A DNA stretch of 64,000 bases, from positions 94,434 to 158,433 of the forward strand of contig NZ_ATWJ01000002.1 of the NCBI RefSeq assembly GCF_000421185.1, in the 5' to 3' direction. The position numbers and the translations under genes are program-made. Shown here in pieces: positions 1 through 7,856 of the stretch. Each line of letters opens with the position of its first letter. The first letter of the stretch is position 1. The notes under the pieces are model-generated. The model did no database searches, was not told where the DNA came from, and saw only the letters and a program-made list of their open reading frames with translations. This stretch comes from Ornithinimicrobium pekingense DSM 21552 (GTDB taxonomy: Bacteria; Actinomycetota; Actinomycetes; Actinomycetales; Dermatophilaceae).

Positions 1-2
1 CC

Positions 3-2756
3 GAGCGGATGTCCTGGGTCGACGACCTGGGCATGGACCTGGTCTTCCGCCTCGACACCCTGGCCTGGGTGATGACGCTGATCGTCTCGGGCGTCGGCGC
101 GCTGGTCCTGGTCTACTGCGCCCACTACGTCGACGCCGAGGGCGAGGACAACGTCGGGCTGCTCGCCGCCTGCCTCGTGGCCTTCGCCGTGGCGATGCTC
201 GGGCTCGTCACCGCCGACGACCTGCTGCTGCTCTACGTCTTCTGGGAGATCACGACCGTCCTGTCCTACCTGCTCATCGGCTACCTGTCGACGAGCCAGG
301 CGAGCACGCGCGCGGCCAAGCAGGCGCTGATCGTCACCACCGCGGGCGGCCTGGCCATGCTCGTGGGCATCGTCCTGGTGGGGCACGCCTCGGGCACCTA
401 CCGGATCAGCGAGCTGGTGGCCCACCCGGTCACCTCCCCCACGGTCACCGTCGGCATCGTGCTCCTGCTGGTGGGTGCCGTGAGCAAGTCGGCGCTCATC
501 CCCTTCCACTTCTGGCTGCCCGGCGCCATGGTCGCCCCCACCCCGATCAGCGCCTACCTGCACGCCGCCGCGATGGTCAAGGCCGGCGTCTACCTCGTGG
601 CCCGCCTCGCGCCGGGGTATGGCGACCTGCCGGCCTGGCAGGTCGTCGTGCTCGTGCTCGGCGGCAGCACGATGCTCCTCGGTGCCTTCCGGGCGACGCG
701 GCAGAACGACCTCAAGCTGCTGCTGGCCTACGGCACGGTGAGCCAGCTCGGGTTCCTCATCCTGCTCCTCGGCTACGGCAGCACCGGAGCGACCCTGGCC
801 GGCCTGACCCTGGTCGTGGCGCACGCGCTCTTCAAGTCCAGCCTGTTCCTGGCGGTCGGCACCATCGACCACTCCACCGGCACCCGCGACATCCGCCGCC
901 TGGTCGGGGTGCGGCAGCACATGCCGGTCCTGGCCTTCTTCGCCACCCTCGCGGCGATGTCGATGGCCGGGCTGCCGGTGCTGCTCGGGTTCGTGGGCAA
1001 GGAGGCCGCCGTGGCGTCGGTCATCCACCCGGCGGACGGCTGGTGGTCGCTGCAGGGCGCCGCCGCGGTGGCGGTCGTGCTCGGCTCGGTGCTGACCATG
1101 GCCTACTCCACCCGGTTCGTCTGGGGCGCCTTCACCGACGGCGCGCGCCCGCCGATGGGCAAGCCCACCCCGCCGCGCTGGCACCCCCCGACGTGGGTCC
1201 TCGTGGGCGTCCCCTCGCTGCTCTCGCTCGGCGGCCTGGTCCTCGGGGTGACCTCCACCTCCCTGGAGAAGGTGCTCGAGCCGCACACCACCACCGTCAC
1301 GCACGTCGCCGAGTCGCACGAGGTGCACCTCGGCCTCTGGCACGGGGTGGGCGCCCCGCTCCTGGTGTCGGTCGGCATCTGGTCCCTCGGCCTGGCCTGG
1401 TGGTGGGCCCAGGCCCGGCGGCCCGTCGAGGTGCCGGTCCCGCTCGTCCCCTTCGACGCGGGCCGCAGCTACCACCACCTCATGCGCGGTGTCGACCGGG
1501 TGGCGCTGGAGACCACGGGCTTCATGCAGCGCGGCTCGCTGCCGGTGCTGCTGGGCATCATCTTCACCGTCGTGGTCGTGCTGCCCGGGGTCACGATGGT
1601 CGTCCGGGGGATCTCCTGGCCCAACGACGTGCGCTGGGCCGACTCCCCGGCGCAGGTGCTCACCGGCGCGCTCGTCGTCCTGGGCGCCTTCCTCGCCACG
1701 CGTGCCCGCCGGCGGCTGCGTGCCGTCTTCCTGGTCAGCGTGACCGGTTACGGCACCGCGATGCTGTTCCTGCTGCACGGCGCCCCCGACCTGGCCCTGA
1801 CCCAGCTGCTGGTCGAGACCGTCACGCTGGTCGTGCTGGTGCTCGTGCTGCGGCGCCTCTCCGGCCGCTTCCCCGACGACCCCACGCGGCTGACCCGTCG
1901 GGTGCGGGCGCTGCTGGGCATCGCCGTCGGCACGACCGTCGGCGTGCTGGCCCTCGTAGCGGCGGGCTCGCGGGTGCACGAGCGTGCGGGGATCGGCCTG
2001 GGCCAGCGCGCCTACGACTACGGCGGCGGCGCCAACGTCGTCAACGTCATCCTCGTCGACGTCCGCGCCTGGGACACGATGGGCGAGCTCTCCGTGGTGC
2101 TCGCGACCGCGACCGGCGTCGCCAGTCTCATCTTCCTGCGTGACGACAACCTCCAGCGAGCCGCCCAGGGGCTGCTGCGCGCCCGCTCCCGGTGGGCCGG
2201 TGCCCGCGTCGAGCCCGACGCCGAGCCGGTGACCCCGTCGGGCACCTCGTGGATCGCCGGCACCGACGTCCTCGACCCCGACCGTCGCTCCACGATCCTG
2301 GAGATCGTCACCCACCTGGTCTTCCACACGATCATGCTGTGGTCGGTCTACCTGCTGTTCTCGGGCCACAACGACCCGGGCGGCGGTTTCGCGGCCGGCA
2401 TCGTGGCGGGTCTGGCGCTGTGCCTGCGCTACCTGGCCGGCTACGGCGCCGAGCTGCGGGCGGCGCTGCCCGTGCGGCCCGCATCGCTCCTGGGCACCGG
2501 GCTGTTCATCGCCGCCGGCTCCGCCGGCCTGCCCATGCTGGTCGGCTCGCCGCCGCTGCGCAGCTGGGTCGCCGACGTCCACGTGCCCCTGCTCGGAGAC
2601 GTCCACGTGGTCACCTCGCTGCTGTTCGACCTCGGTGTCTACCTTGTGGTGATCGGGCTGATGCTCGACATCCTGCGCAGCTTCGGCTCCGGCATCGACG
2701 ACCAGATCCGCACCGAGCGCGAGCAGGCCGCCGAGCGCGAGGAGGTGGACGCGTGA
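3..2756 (+). CDS. mrpA: Mrp Na+/H+ antiporter subunit A fused to subunit B (5' truncated)
   Basis: Largest subunit of the multisubunit Mrp cation/proton antiporter in the cytoplasmic membrane. The frame is open to the window edge and the first Met at 9 lies inside the usual N-terminal membrane region, so the true start is probably upstream. Seen: complex I NuoL-like core with FWEITTVLSYLLIGY near residue 80, KSALIPFHFWLPGA and HAAAMVKAGVYL, which carry the conserved Glu and Lys of the proton path. A DUF4040 part follows, and after about residue 755 a MnhB domain (TILEIVTHLVFHTIMLWS, then FSGHNDPGGGFAAG). An A-B fusion is common in actinobacteria. The stop overlaps the mrpC start by 4 nt. Confidence 0.93.
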   Translation, partial: ERMSWVDDLGMDLVFRLDTLAWVMTLIVSGVGALVLVYCAHYVDAEGEDNVGLLAACLVAFAVAMLGLVTADDLLLLYVFWEITTVLSYLLIGYLSTSQASTRAAKQALIVTTAGGLAMLVGIVLVGHASGTYRISELVAHPVTSPTVTVGIVLLLVGAVSKSALIPFHFWLPGAMVAPTPISAYLHAAAMVKAGVYLVARLAPGYGDLPAWQVVVLVLGGSTMLLGAFRATRQNDLKLLLAYGTVSQLGFLILLLGYGSTGATLAGLTLVVAHALFKSSLFLAVGTIDHSTGTRDIRRLVGVRQHMPVLAFFATLAAMSMAGLPVLLGFVGKEAAVASVIHPADGWWSLQGAAAVAVVLGSVLTMAYSTRFVWGAFTDGARPPMGKPTPPRWHPPTWVLVGVPSLLSLGGLVLGVTSTSLEKVLEPHTTTVTHVAESHEVHLGLWHGVGAPLLVSVGIWSLGLAWWWAQARRPVEVPVPLVPFDAGRSYHHLMRGVDRVALETTGFMQRGSLPVLLGIIFTVVVVLPGVTMVVRGISWPNDVRWADSPAQVLTGALVVLGAFLATRARRRLRAVFLVSVTGYGTAMLFLLHGAPDLALTQLLVETVTLVVLVLVLRRLSGRFPDDPTRLTRRVRALLGIAVGTTVGVLALVAAGSRVHERAGIGLGQRAYDYGGGANVVNVILVDVRAWDTMGELSVVLATATGVASLIFLRDDNLQRAAQGLLRARSRWAGARVEPDAEPVTPSGTSWIAGTDVLDPDRRSTILEIVTHLVFHTIMLWSVYLLFSGHNDPGGGFAAGIVAGLALCLRYLAGYGAELRAALPVRPASLLGTGLFIAAGSAGLPMLVGSPPLRSWVADVHVPLLGDVHVVTSLLFDLGVYLVVIGLMLDILRSFGSGIDDQIRTEREQAAEREEVDA

Positions 2757-3241
2757 GCCCCAACATCACCACGATCGTCGTGGCCTCCGTGCTCGTCGCC
2801 ACCGGCACCTACCTGTTCCTGTCGCGGTCCCTGGTGCGTGCCCTCATGGGCTTCCTGCTCCTGGGCAACGGCGCCAACCTGCTCTACATCGTCGCCTCCG
2901 GGCCCGCCGGGGCGCCGCCGCTGGTCGGCAAGACCGAGGGGCCGATGGCCGACCCCGTGCCGCAGGCGCTGGTGCTCACCGCCATCGTCATCACCCTGGG
3001 GATGACCGCGTTCGTGCTGGCGCTGGCCCACCGAGCCCGACAGCTCTCCGGTGTCGACCTCGTCACCGACGACACCGAGTCGGCGCGCATCCACGCCCGG
3101 GCCGAGGCGGACGACACCGGCAGCCCCTCCGCCCGCGCGGTCTCCGACCAGATCGCGGCCGAGGGCGAGCGCACCGAGAGCCGCTACCACGACGGCGACA
3201 CCGGGCGGCCCGCCCGCGGCGAGGACGGGGAAAACCGGTGA
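2753..3241 (+). CDS. mrpC: Mrp antiporter subunit C
   Basis: NuoK-like small membrane subunit of the Mrp antiporter, 162 residues with three predicted membrane segments (about 5-22, 28-48, 75-97). The GTG start overlaps the mrpA stop (GTGA). The family is usually about 110-125 residues; here a hydrophilic, charged C-terminal tail of about 60 residues (from about 103, rich in Asp, Glu, Arg) extends it, probably on the cytoplasmic side. The stop overlaps the mrpD GTG start. Operon position and LLLGNGANLLYI near residue 40 make the assignment firm. Confidence 0.92.
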   Translation: MSPNITTIVVASVLVATGTYLFLSRSLVRALMGFLLLGNGANLLYIVASGPAGAPPLVGKTEGPMADPVPQALVLTAIVITLGMTAFVLALAHRARQLSGVDLVTDDTESARIHARAEADDTGSPSARAVSDQIAAEGERTESRYHDGDTGRPARGEDGENR

Positions 3242-4791
3242 TCACCCCATACGCCTGGATGGTGCCGCTGCTCGTCGTCCTGCCGCTCGTCGGCGCGGGT
3301 CTGGCGCTGGCGGCGGCCGGCCGCACCTGGGTCCAGCGCGTCGTCAGCATGACGGTGCTCGGCTCGATGCTCGTCCTCGCCGGCGTGCTGCTCTGGGCCG
3401 CCGACCAGGAGGGTGCGCAGGTCGTCTACGTGGGCGGGTGGATGCCGTGGGAGGGCATCGTGCTGGTGGTCGACCGGCTCGCCGCCCTGATGGTCATCGT
3501 CTCGACGACGGTCACGATGGGGGTCCTGGGCTACTCGATCGGCCAGGGGCGCAGCTCCTTCGACGACGAGAGCGACGGGCACTCGCCCCTGCCCGTCTTC
3601 CACCCCTCGATCCTCGTGCTCGCCGCCGGGGTGACCACGACGTTCATCTCCGGGGACCTGTTCCACATCTACGTCGGCTTCGAGATGCTGCTGGCCGCCA
3701 GCTTCGTGCTGCTCACCCTCGGTGGCACCGCAGAACGGGTCCGCGCCGGCACCACCTACGTGCTGGTCTCGCTGCTGTCCTCGCTGATCTTCCTCATCGC
3801 GATCAGCCTGGTCTACTCCGCCACCGGCACCATCAACCTGGCGCTGCTGGCCCAGCGGATCGGCGACCTGCCCGGCGGCACGGTCGCGGTCCTGCAGCTC
3901 ATGCTGCTCATCGGCTTCGCGGTCAAGGCGGCCGTCTTCCCGATGTCCGGGTGGCTGCCCGACTCCTACCCCACCGCGCCGGCGCCCATCACCGCGGTGT
4001 TCGCAGGCCTGCTCACCAAGGTCGGCATCTACGCCATCATCCGCGTGCAGACCCTGCTCTTCCCCACGTCCCGCTTCGAGGACCTGCTCCTGTGGGCGGC
4101 GCTGCTGACGATGGTCGTGGGCATCCTCGGCGCGGTCGTCCAGGACGACATCAAGCGGATGCTGTCCTTCACCCTCGTCAGCCACATCGGCTACATGCTC
4201 TTCGGGATCGCCGTGGGCAGCACGATCGGCCTGGCGGCGGCGATCTTCTACGTCGTGCACCACATCCTCATCCAGACCACGCTGTTCCTCGTGACGGGCC
4301 TCATCGAGCGCGTCGGCGGCTCCAGCGACACCGGTCGCCTGGGCGACCTGGCCCGGATCTCGCCGGTCGTGGGCATCCTCTTCTTCATCCCCGCGATGAA
4401 CCTGGGCGGCATCCCGCCCTTCACCGGCTTCCTGGGCAAGGTCGGGCTGCTCCAGGCCGGCGTCGACGACGGCAGCTGGCTGGCGCTGACCGTGGTGGTC
4501 GGTTCGGTGGTGACCTCACTGCTCACCCTGTATGCCGTCGCGCGGGTCTGGGGGCGCGCCTTCTGGTCGGAGAACCCTGAGGGGGTCACCGGCAGCGGCC
4601 CGGTCCGGGGCGGCCACCACGAGGCGCTGGGGCTGGGCGTGCTCGTGCCCACCTCCGCCCTCGTCGCCGTCACCGTGGGGCTGAGCGTCCTGGCCGGCCC
4701 GCTCTACGACGTCACCACGCGGGCCGCCGTGGACCTGATGATGCGCCAGCCCTACCTGGACGCGGTGCTCGGGGCGGGGGTGTCGCTGTGA
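3238..4791 (+). CDS. mrpD: Mrp antiporter subunit D
   Basis: NuoN/M-like proton-channel subunit of the Mrp antiporter, 517 residues, a normal length, about 14 membrane segments. Seen: HIYVGFEMLLAASFVLLTLG with the membrane Glu, GFAVKAAVFPMSGWLPDSYP with the conserved Lys, then FAGLLTKVGIYAI and VQDDIKRMLSFTLVSHIGYM. The GTG start overlaps the mrpC stop and its own stop overlaps the mrpE start, so the operon is translationally coupled. Together with subunit A it is thought to form the cation/proton translocation path. Confidence 0.94.
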   Translation: MITPYAWMVPLLVVLPLVGAGLALAAAGRTWVQRVVSMTVLGSMLVLAGVLLWAADQEGAQVVYVGGWMPWEGIVLVVDRLAALMVIVSTTVTMGVLGYSIGQGRSSFDDESDGHSPLPVFHPSILVLAAGVTTTFISGDLFHIYVGFEMLLAASFVLLTLGGTAERVRAGTTYVLVSLLSSLIFLIAISLVYSATGTINLALLAQRIGDLPGGTVAVLQLMLLIGFAVKAAVFPMSGWLPDSYPTAPAPITAVFAGLLTKVGIYAIIRVQTLLFPTSRFEDLLLWAALLTMVVGILGAVVQDDIKRMLSFTLVSHIGYMLFGIAVGSTIGLAAAIFYVVHHILIQTTLFLVTGLIERVGGSSDTGRLGDLARISPVVGILFFIPAMNLGGIPPFTGFLGKVGLLQAGVDDGSWLALTVVVGSVVTSLLTLYAVARVWGRAFWSENPEGVTGSGPVRGGHHEALGLGVLVPTSALVAVTVGLSVLAGPLYDVTTRAAVDLMMRQPYLDAVLGAGVSL

Positions 4792-5417
4792 ATCCTCGCT
4801 TCTCCCGGCGACGGGTCGCCTGGGGCTCGGTCGTCTGGCTGACGGCGGTGTGGGTGCTGCTGTGGGGTGCGCCGACGCCGCTGACCCTGGTGGGCGGCGT
4901 GCTCGTGGCGGTCGTCGTGCTGCTGCTCTTCCCGCTGCCGCGCGTGCGGGTGCGCTTCGTCGTGCGACCGGCCGCCACCGTGCTGCTCTTCGCCCGGTTC
5001 CTGTGGGACCTGGTCAAGGCCTCCCTCGAGGTGTCCTGGCTCGCGGTCGCCCGGGGCCCGACGACCCGCGGGGCGGTCATGGACATCGAGCTGGCCGGTG
5101 ACGAGGAGCTGCTGCAGACGATCACGGCCGAGATGGTCGCCCTCGTGCCCGGCACCGTGGTCATCGACCTCGAGCCGCACAAGCGCCTGCTCACCCTGCA
5201 CGCCCTCGACGTCACGACGCTGCGGCAGGCGCAGACGGTGCGTCGACGCGTCCTGGCGCAGGAGGCCCGGGTCCTGCGCGCCTTCCACCCCGACCCCAAA
5301 TCCGTGCTCGACCCGCGCCGCCGGCCCGCGGTGCCGGCGCTGGCGCAGGTGCAGCCCGACGAGCCGCGCGGTCTGCGGCGGGCCGCGCACGACGTCGTGG
5401 CCGAGGAGGACGCATGA
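4788..5417 (+). CDS. mrpE: Mrp antiporter subunit E
   Basis: MnhE/MrpE family membrane protein, 209 residues, with two or three N-terminal membrane helices followed by a soluble part in which VIDLEPHKRLLTLHALDV (about residues 125-142) matches the family pattern of a VVDV-x-H-like strand. GTG start overlapping the mrpD stop; ATGA overlap with mrpF. The role is in assembly or stability of the Mrp complex. The last 40 residues are basic and proline-rich, longer than usual. Confidence 0.9.
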   Translation: MNPRFSRRRVAWGSVVWLTAVWVLLWGAPTPLTLVGGVLVAVVVLLLFPLPRVRVRFVVRPAATVLLFARFLWDLVKASLEVSWLAVARGPTTRGAVMDIELAGDEELLQTITAEMVALVPGTVVIDLEPHKRLLTLHALDVTTLRQAQTVRRRVLAQEARVLRAFHPDPKSVLDPRRRPAVPALAQVQPDEPRGLRRAAHDVVAEEDA

Positions 5418-5707
5418 CCCTGGACCTGCTCGAGAGCGTGCTCGCCTGGGCGATCGGCGGGCTGCTGGCCGTGTCGGCCCTGCTGGCCCTCATCCGCATC
5501 ACCATCGGCCCGAGCGTGCTCGACCGGGTCGTCGGCTCCGACGTGCTCGTCTCGATCGTCGTCTGCTCCCTGGGCGCGCAGGCGGCGCTGACCGACGGCT
5601 CCTCCACCCTCCCGCTGCTCATCTCGCTGTCGCTGGTGGGCTTCATGGGCTCGGTGGCGGTGGCCAGGTTCGTCGCCCGCGACCGCGACCCGGAGGCACC
5701 CCGATGA
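5414..5707 (+). CDS. mrpF: Mrp antiporter subunit F
   Basis: Small membrane subunit of the Mrp antiporter, 97 residues, three predicted helices (about 8-27, 35-55, 60-80). The central sequence GPSVLDRVVGSDVLV matches the GP-(T/S)-x-x-DR-hhh-D pattern of MrpF. ATG start in an ATGA overlap with mrpE; the stop overlaps the mrpG start. Length and position are normal for the family. Confidence 0.92.
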   Translation: MTLDLLESVLAWAIGGLLAVSALLALIRITIGPSVLDRVVGSDVLVSIVVCSLGAQAALTDGSSTLPLLISLSLVGFMGSVAVARFVARDRDPEAPR

Positions 5708-6087
5708 CCTGGACGACCGTCGCCGACGTCGCGGGCCTGGTGTTCCTGCTGCTGGGGGCCGCGCTGTGCCTCGTCGCCGGGATCGGCCTGCTGCGCTTCC
5801 CCGACCTGCTGACCCGGATGCACGCGGGCACCAAGCCGCAGGTGCTGGGCGTGCTGCTCGTCATCGTCGGGGTGGGGCTGCGCACCCGCTCCGGTCTCGA
5901 CGTGGGGATGCTGGTGCTCATCGGGGTCTTCCAGCTGCTGACGATCCCCGCCGGCGCGCACATGGTCGGCCGCGCCGGCTTCCGCACCGGCCAGGTGGAG
6001 CTGGCCGACATCCACCTGGGCAGCCGTGCCCGGCGCCTGCAGCCGGGGGCGGAGCAGCCCGTGGCGGAGCAGCCGGAACGGCCCTGA
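5704..6087 (+). CDS. mrpG: Mrp antiporter subunit G
   Basis: Last subunit gene of the Mrp operon, 127 residues with three membrane helices. GLLRFPDLLTRMHAGTKPQ (about 29-47) is the MrpG signature with the conserved Arg, Pro and His. The ATG overlaps the mrpF stop. The tail is Gln/Pro/Glu rich. With this gene the operon holds all seven functions A-G (A and B fused), so a complete antiporter for Na+ and pH homeostasis is encoded. A 26-bp palindrome lies 40 nt downstream. Confidence 0.92.
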   Translation: MTWTTVADVAGLVFLLLGAALCLVAGIGLLRFPDLLTRMHAGTKPQVLGVLLVIVGVGLRTRSGLDVGMLVLIGVFQLLTIPAGAHMVGRAGFRTGQVELADIHLGSRARRLQPGAEQPVAEQPERP

Positions 6088-6111
6088 GCCGGGTCGCGGG
6101 GCACCACGTGG

Positions 6112-6187
6112 TCGCCCTTCGGCGGTCGACATCGCCCACCTGGGCGATGTCGGTCGCGCACGGGCGGGGTCGACCGCACGAGGGCGA
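6112..6187. repeat. Nested inverted repeats, possible bidirectional terminator
   Basis: Between the convergent mrpG and MATE genes lies an exact palindrome with 12-bp arms CGACATCGCCCA and TGGGCGATGTCG around a 2-bp centre (6127-6152). Around it a second, imperfect 19-bp inverted repeat pairs 6112-6130 with 6169-6187 (three mismatches). The arms partly share bases, so two alternative structures compete. There is no T run. A bidirectional terminator is the plain reading; the exactness is unusual. Confidence 0.6.
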
Positions 6188-6196
6188 TGGCGCCGC

Positions 6197-7549
6197 TCAG
6201 CGCGCGGCGCCCGTGACCATCCACGCGTCACCGCGGGCCCGCCACACCAGCCCGGCCGACCGCACGGCCATGTAGCCGGTGAAGGCGACCCACAGCCAGA
6301 CCAGGCCGGCCACACCCTCGGCGCCGGAGCCCCAGACACCGAGCACCATCGGCAGGTAGGCGAGGAGGAAGACGGTCTGGGCGACGGCCAGCCAGCGTGC
6401 GTCCCCGGCCCCGATGAGCACCCCGTCGAGGATGAACGCGACGCCGGCCACCGGCTGCCCGACCGCGACCACCAGCAGGGCCGCGGCCAGGGCGGCCCGC
6501 ACCTGCTCGTCGCTGCTGAAGCCGAGAGGGATGACGCGGTGGAGGGCGACGATGAGCACCGCGAGGGCCACCCCGAACCACACGCTCCAGCGGACCATCA
6601 TCCAGGTGACGGCCCGGGTGCCCTCGACGTCGCCGGCGCCCAGGGAGCGGCCCGTCAGCGCCTGGGCGGCGATCGCGAGCGCGTCGAGGGCGAAGGCCAG
6701 CGCGCTCCATACCGTCATCGCGACCTGGTGGGCCGCCAGCTCCGGCTCGCCCAGGCCGGCGGCGACCCAGACCGTCAGCAGCATCACGGCGCGCAGCGCG
6801 AGCGTGCGCACGAGCAGCGGCACCCCGTCCACGGCGGCGCGCAGCACCCCGCCGGCGGTGAAGCCCAGCGGCGCACCCAGGTGCCGGGCGCCCCGCACGA
6901 CCACGGCCACCAGGGCGACGGCCATGCCGGTCTGGGCCACGACCGTGCCCCACGCGGCGCCGGCGATGCCCCACCCCACCCCGTGGACCAGCAGGAGCGA
7001 CAGTGCCGCGTTGACGGAGAAGCCGACCGTGGCCACGACCAGCGGCGTGCGGGTGTCGAGCATGCCGCGCAGGACGCCGGTGGCGGCCAGGACCATGAGC
7101 ATCGGGGGTATGCCGAGCGTCGAGACCCGCAGGTAGGTCACCGCCTCGGCCGTCGCGTCGGGCGTGGCGCCGAACAGCGTGACGAGGGGCTCGGCCCAGA
7201 CCGCGATCACCAGGGCGGCGAGCAGGCCGAGGACGAGCGAGAGCCACAGGCCGTCGACCCCCGCGCCGAGGGCGCCCCGCTGGTCGCCGGCGCCCAGGCG
7301 GCGGGCGACCACTGCCGTCGTGCCGTAGGCGAGGAAGACGAAGATGTTGACGGCGGTGAGCAGCACCCCGCTGGCCACGCCCAGGCCGGCGAGGGAGGCG
7401 GTGCCCAGGTAGCCGACGATCGCGGAGTCGGCGAGCAGGAACAAGGGCTCGGCGACGAGGGCCAGGAAGGCGGGGACGGCCAGCCGGAGCACCTCGCGAC
7501 GCATGCCCCGGACGGGCTCCTGCGACGGGGAGGGATCGGAGTGGCTCAC
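6197..7549 (-). CDS. MATE family multidrug/organic cation exporter (DinF-like)
   Basis: About 450-residue membrane protein of the MATE (multi-antimicrobial extrusion) family, 12 predicted helices, exchanging drugs or cationic metabolites for H+ or Na+. Seen near the N-terminus: LRLAVPAFLALVAEPLFLLA followed by DSAIVGYLGT, typical of the DinF branch, and the repeated half beginning near GDVEGTRAVTWMMVRWS. GTG at 7549 is chosen; ATG at 7504 is an equally possible start. The gene is divergent from dnaB, and a MATE gene next to dnaB is a known actinobacterial arrangement, so position supports the call. Confidence 0.88.
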   Translation of the reverse strand: MSHSDPSPSQEPVRGMRREVLRLAVPAFLALVAEPLFLLADSAIVGYLGTASLAGLGVASGVLLTAVNIFVFLAYGTTAVVARRLGAGDQRGALGAGVDGLWLSLVLGLLAALVIAVWAEPLVTLFGATPDATAEAVTYLRVSTLGIPPMLMVLAATGVLRGMLDTRTPLVVATVGFSVNAALSLLLVHGVGWGIAGAAWGTVVAQTGMAVALVAVVVRGARHLGAPLGFTAGGVLRAAVDGVPLLVRTLALRAVMLLTVWVAAGLGEPELAAHQVAMTVWSALAFALDALAIAAQALTGRSLGAGDVEGTRAVTWMMVRWSVWFGVALAVLIVALHRVIPLGFSSDEQVRAALAAALLVVAVGQPVAGVAFILDGVLIGAGDARWLAVAQTVFLLAYLPMVLGVWGSGAEGVAGLVWLWVAFTGYMAVRSAGLVWRARGDAWMVTGAAR

Positions 7550-7575
7550 GAGGGAGGAGTCTGGCAGACGAGTTT

Positions 7576-7727
7576 TCGTCCACAGCCTGTGTGTTGCGTC
7601 TCCGCAGGTCAGCCATGGTTTTGCGCGCGAACTATCTGGTGGTCCACAGCGGCTGTCCACAGCCGCGGGGCGCCCGCGCGGCGCGTCGTCCACGGTCTCT
7701 CCACACCTGGTCCACATGTTGTCCACA
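7576..7727 (+). promoter_or_regulatory. Cluster of seven DnaA-box-like sites upstream of dnaB
   Basis: Seven same-orientation 9-mers ending in TCCAC(A/G) have their TCCAC cores at 7579, 7643, 7656, 7689, 7700, 7711 and 7722. The last, TTGTCCACA (7719-7727), is the perfect actinobacterial DnaA box; the others differ at one to three positions. The final four are exactly 11 bp apart, about one helical turn, so all would face the same side of the DNA. The array ends 8 bp before a candidate -35 element for dnaB. No AT-rich unwinding region is present. DnaA control of dnaB or a DnaA-titrating locus is inferred. Confidence 0.6.
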
Positions 7728-7734
7728 GGCCCGT

Positions 7735-7763
7735 TTGGTGGGGGTCGGGGCACGCCCTACGGT
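7735..7763 (+). promoter_or_regulatory. Promoter for dnaB leader and dnaB
   Basis: Candidate -35 TTGGTG (7735-7740), 17-bp spacer, -10 TACGGT (7758-7763). An ATG follows 6 nt after the -10, the spacing of a leaderless start. It lies directly downstream of the DnaA-box-like array. Confidence 0.55.
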
Positions 7764-7769
7764 GACCTG

Positions 7770-7856
7770 ATGACCGGCGGGCGAGCTCGTGTGTCAGTGG
7801 GCGGTGCTGGACTGCTCGCACGGTCGGACGAGGAGCGGGAGGGCGTATGTCGCTGA
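7770..7856 (+). CDS. 28-residue leader ORF overlapping the dnaB start
   Basis: ATG placed for leaderless translation behind TACGGT. It encodes 28 residues (begins MTGGRARVSVGG, ends EREGVCR) and stops at TGA 7854-7856, ten bases into dnaB in another frame (dnaB ATG at 7847). The overlap would allow termination-reinitiation coupling. Whether it is translated is unknown; the peptide matches no family I recognise. Confidence 0.35.
   Translation: MTGGRARVSVGGAGLLARSDEEREGVCR

Noticed and set aside
9..2756. Start of mrpA at ATG 9
   Set aside because: The frame stays open to the window edge and the usual first membrane segment is missing, so the gene is called as partial.
7576..7727. Chromosomal origin oriC
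   Set aside because: DnaA-box-like sites cluster here, but no AT-rich unwinding region, no dnaA or dnaN gene, and the space is only about 300 bp. A regulatory or titration site fits better.
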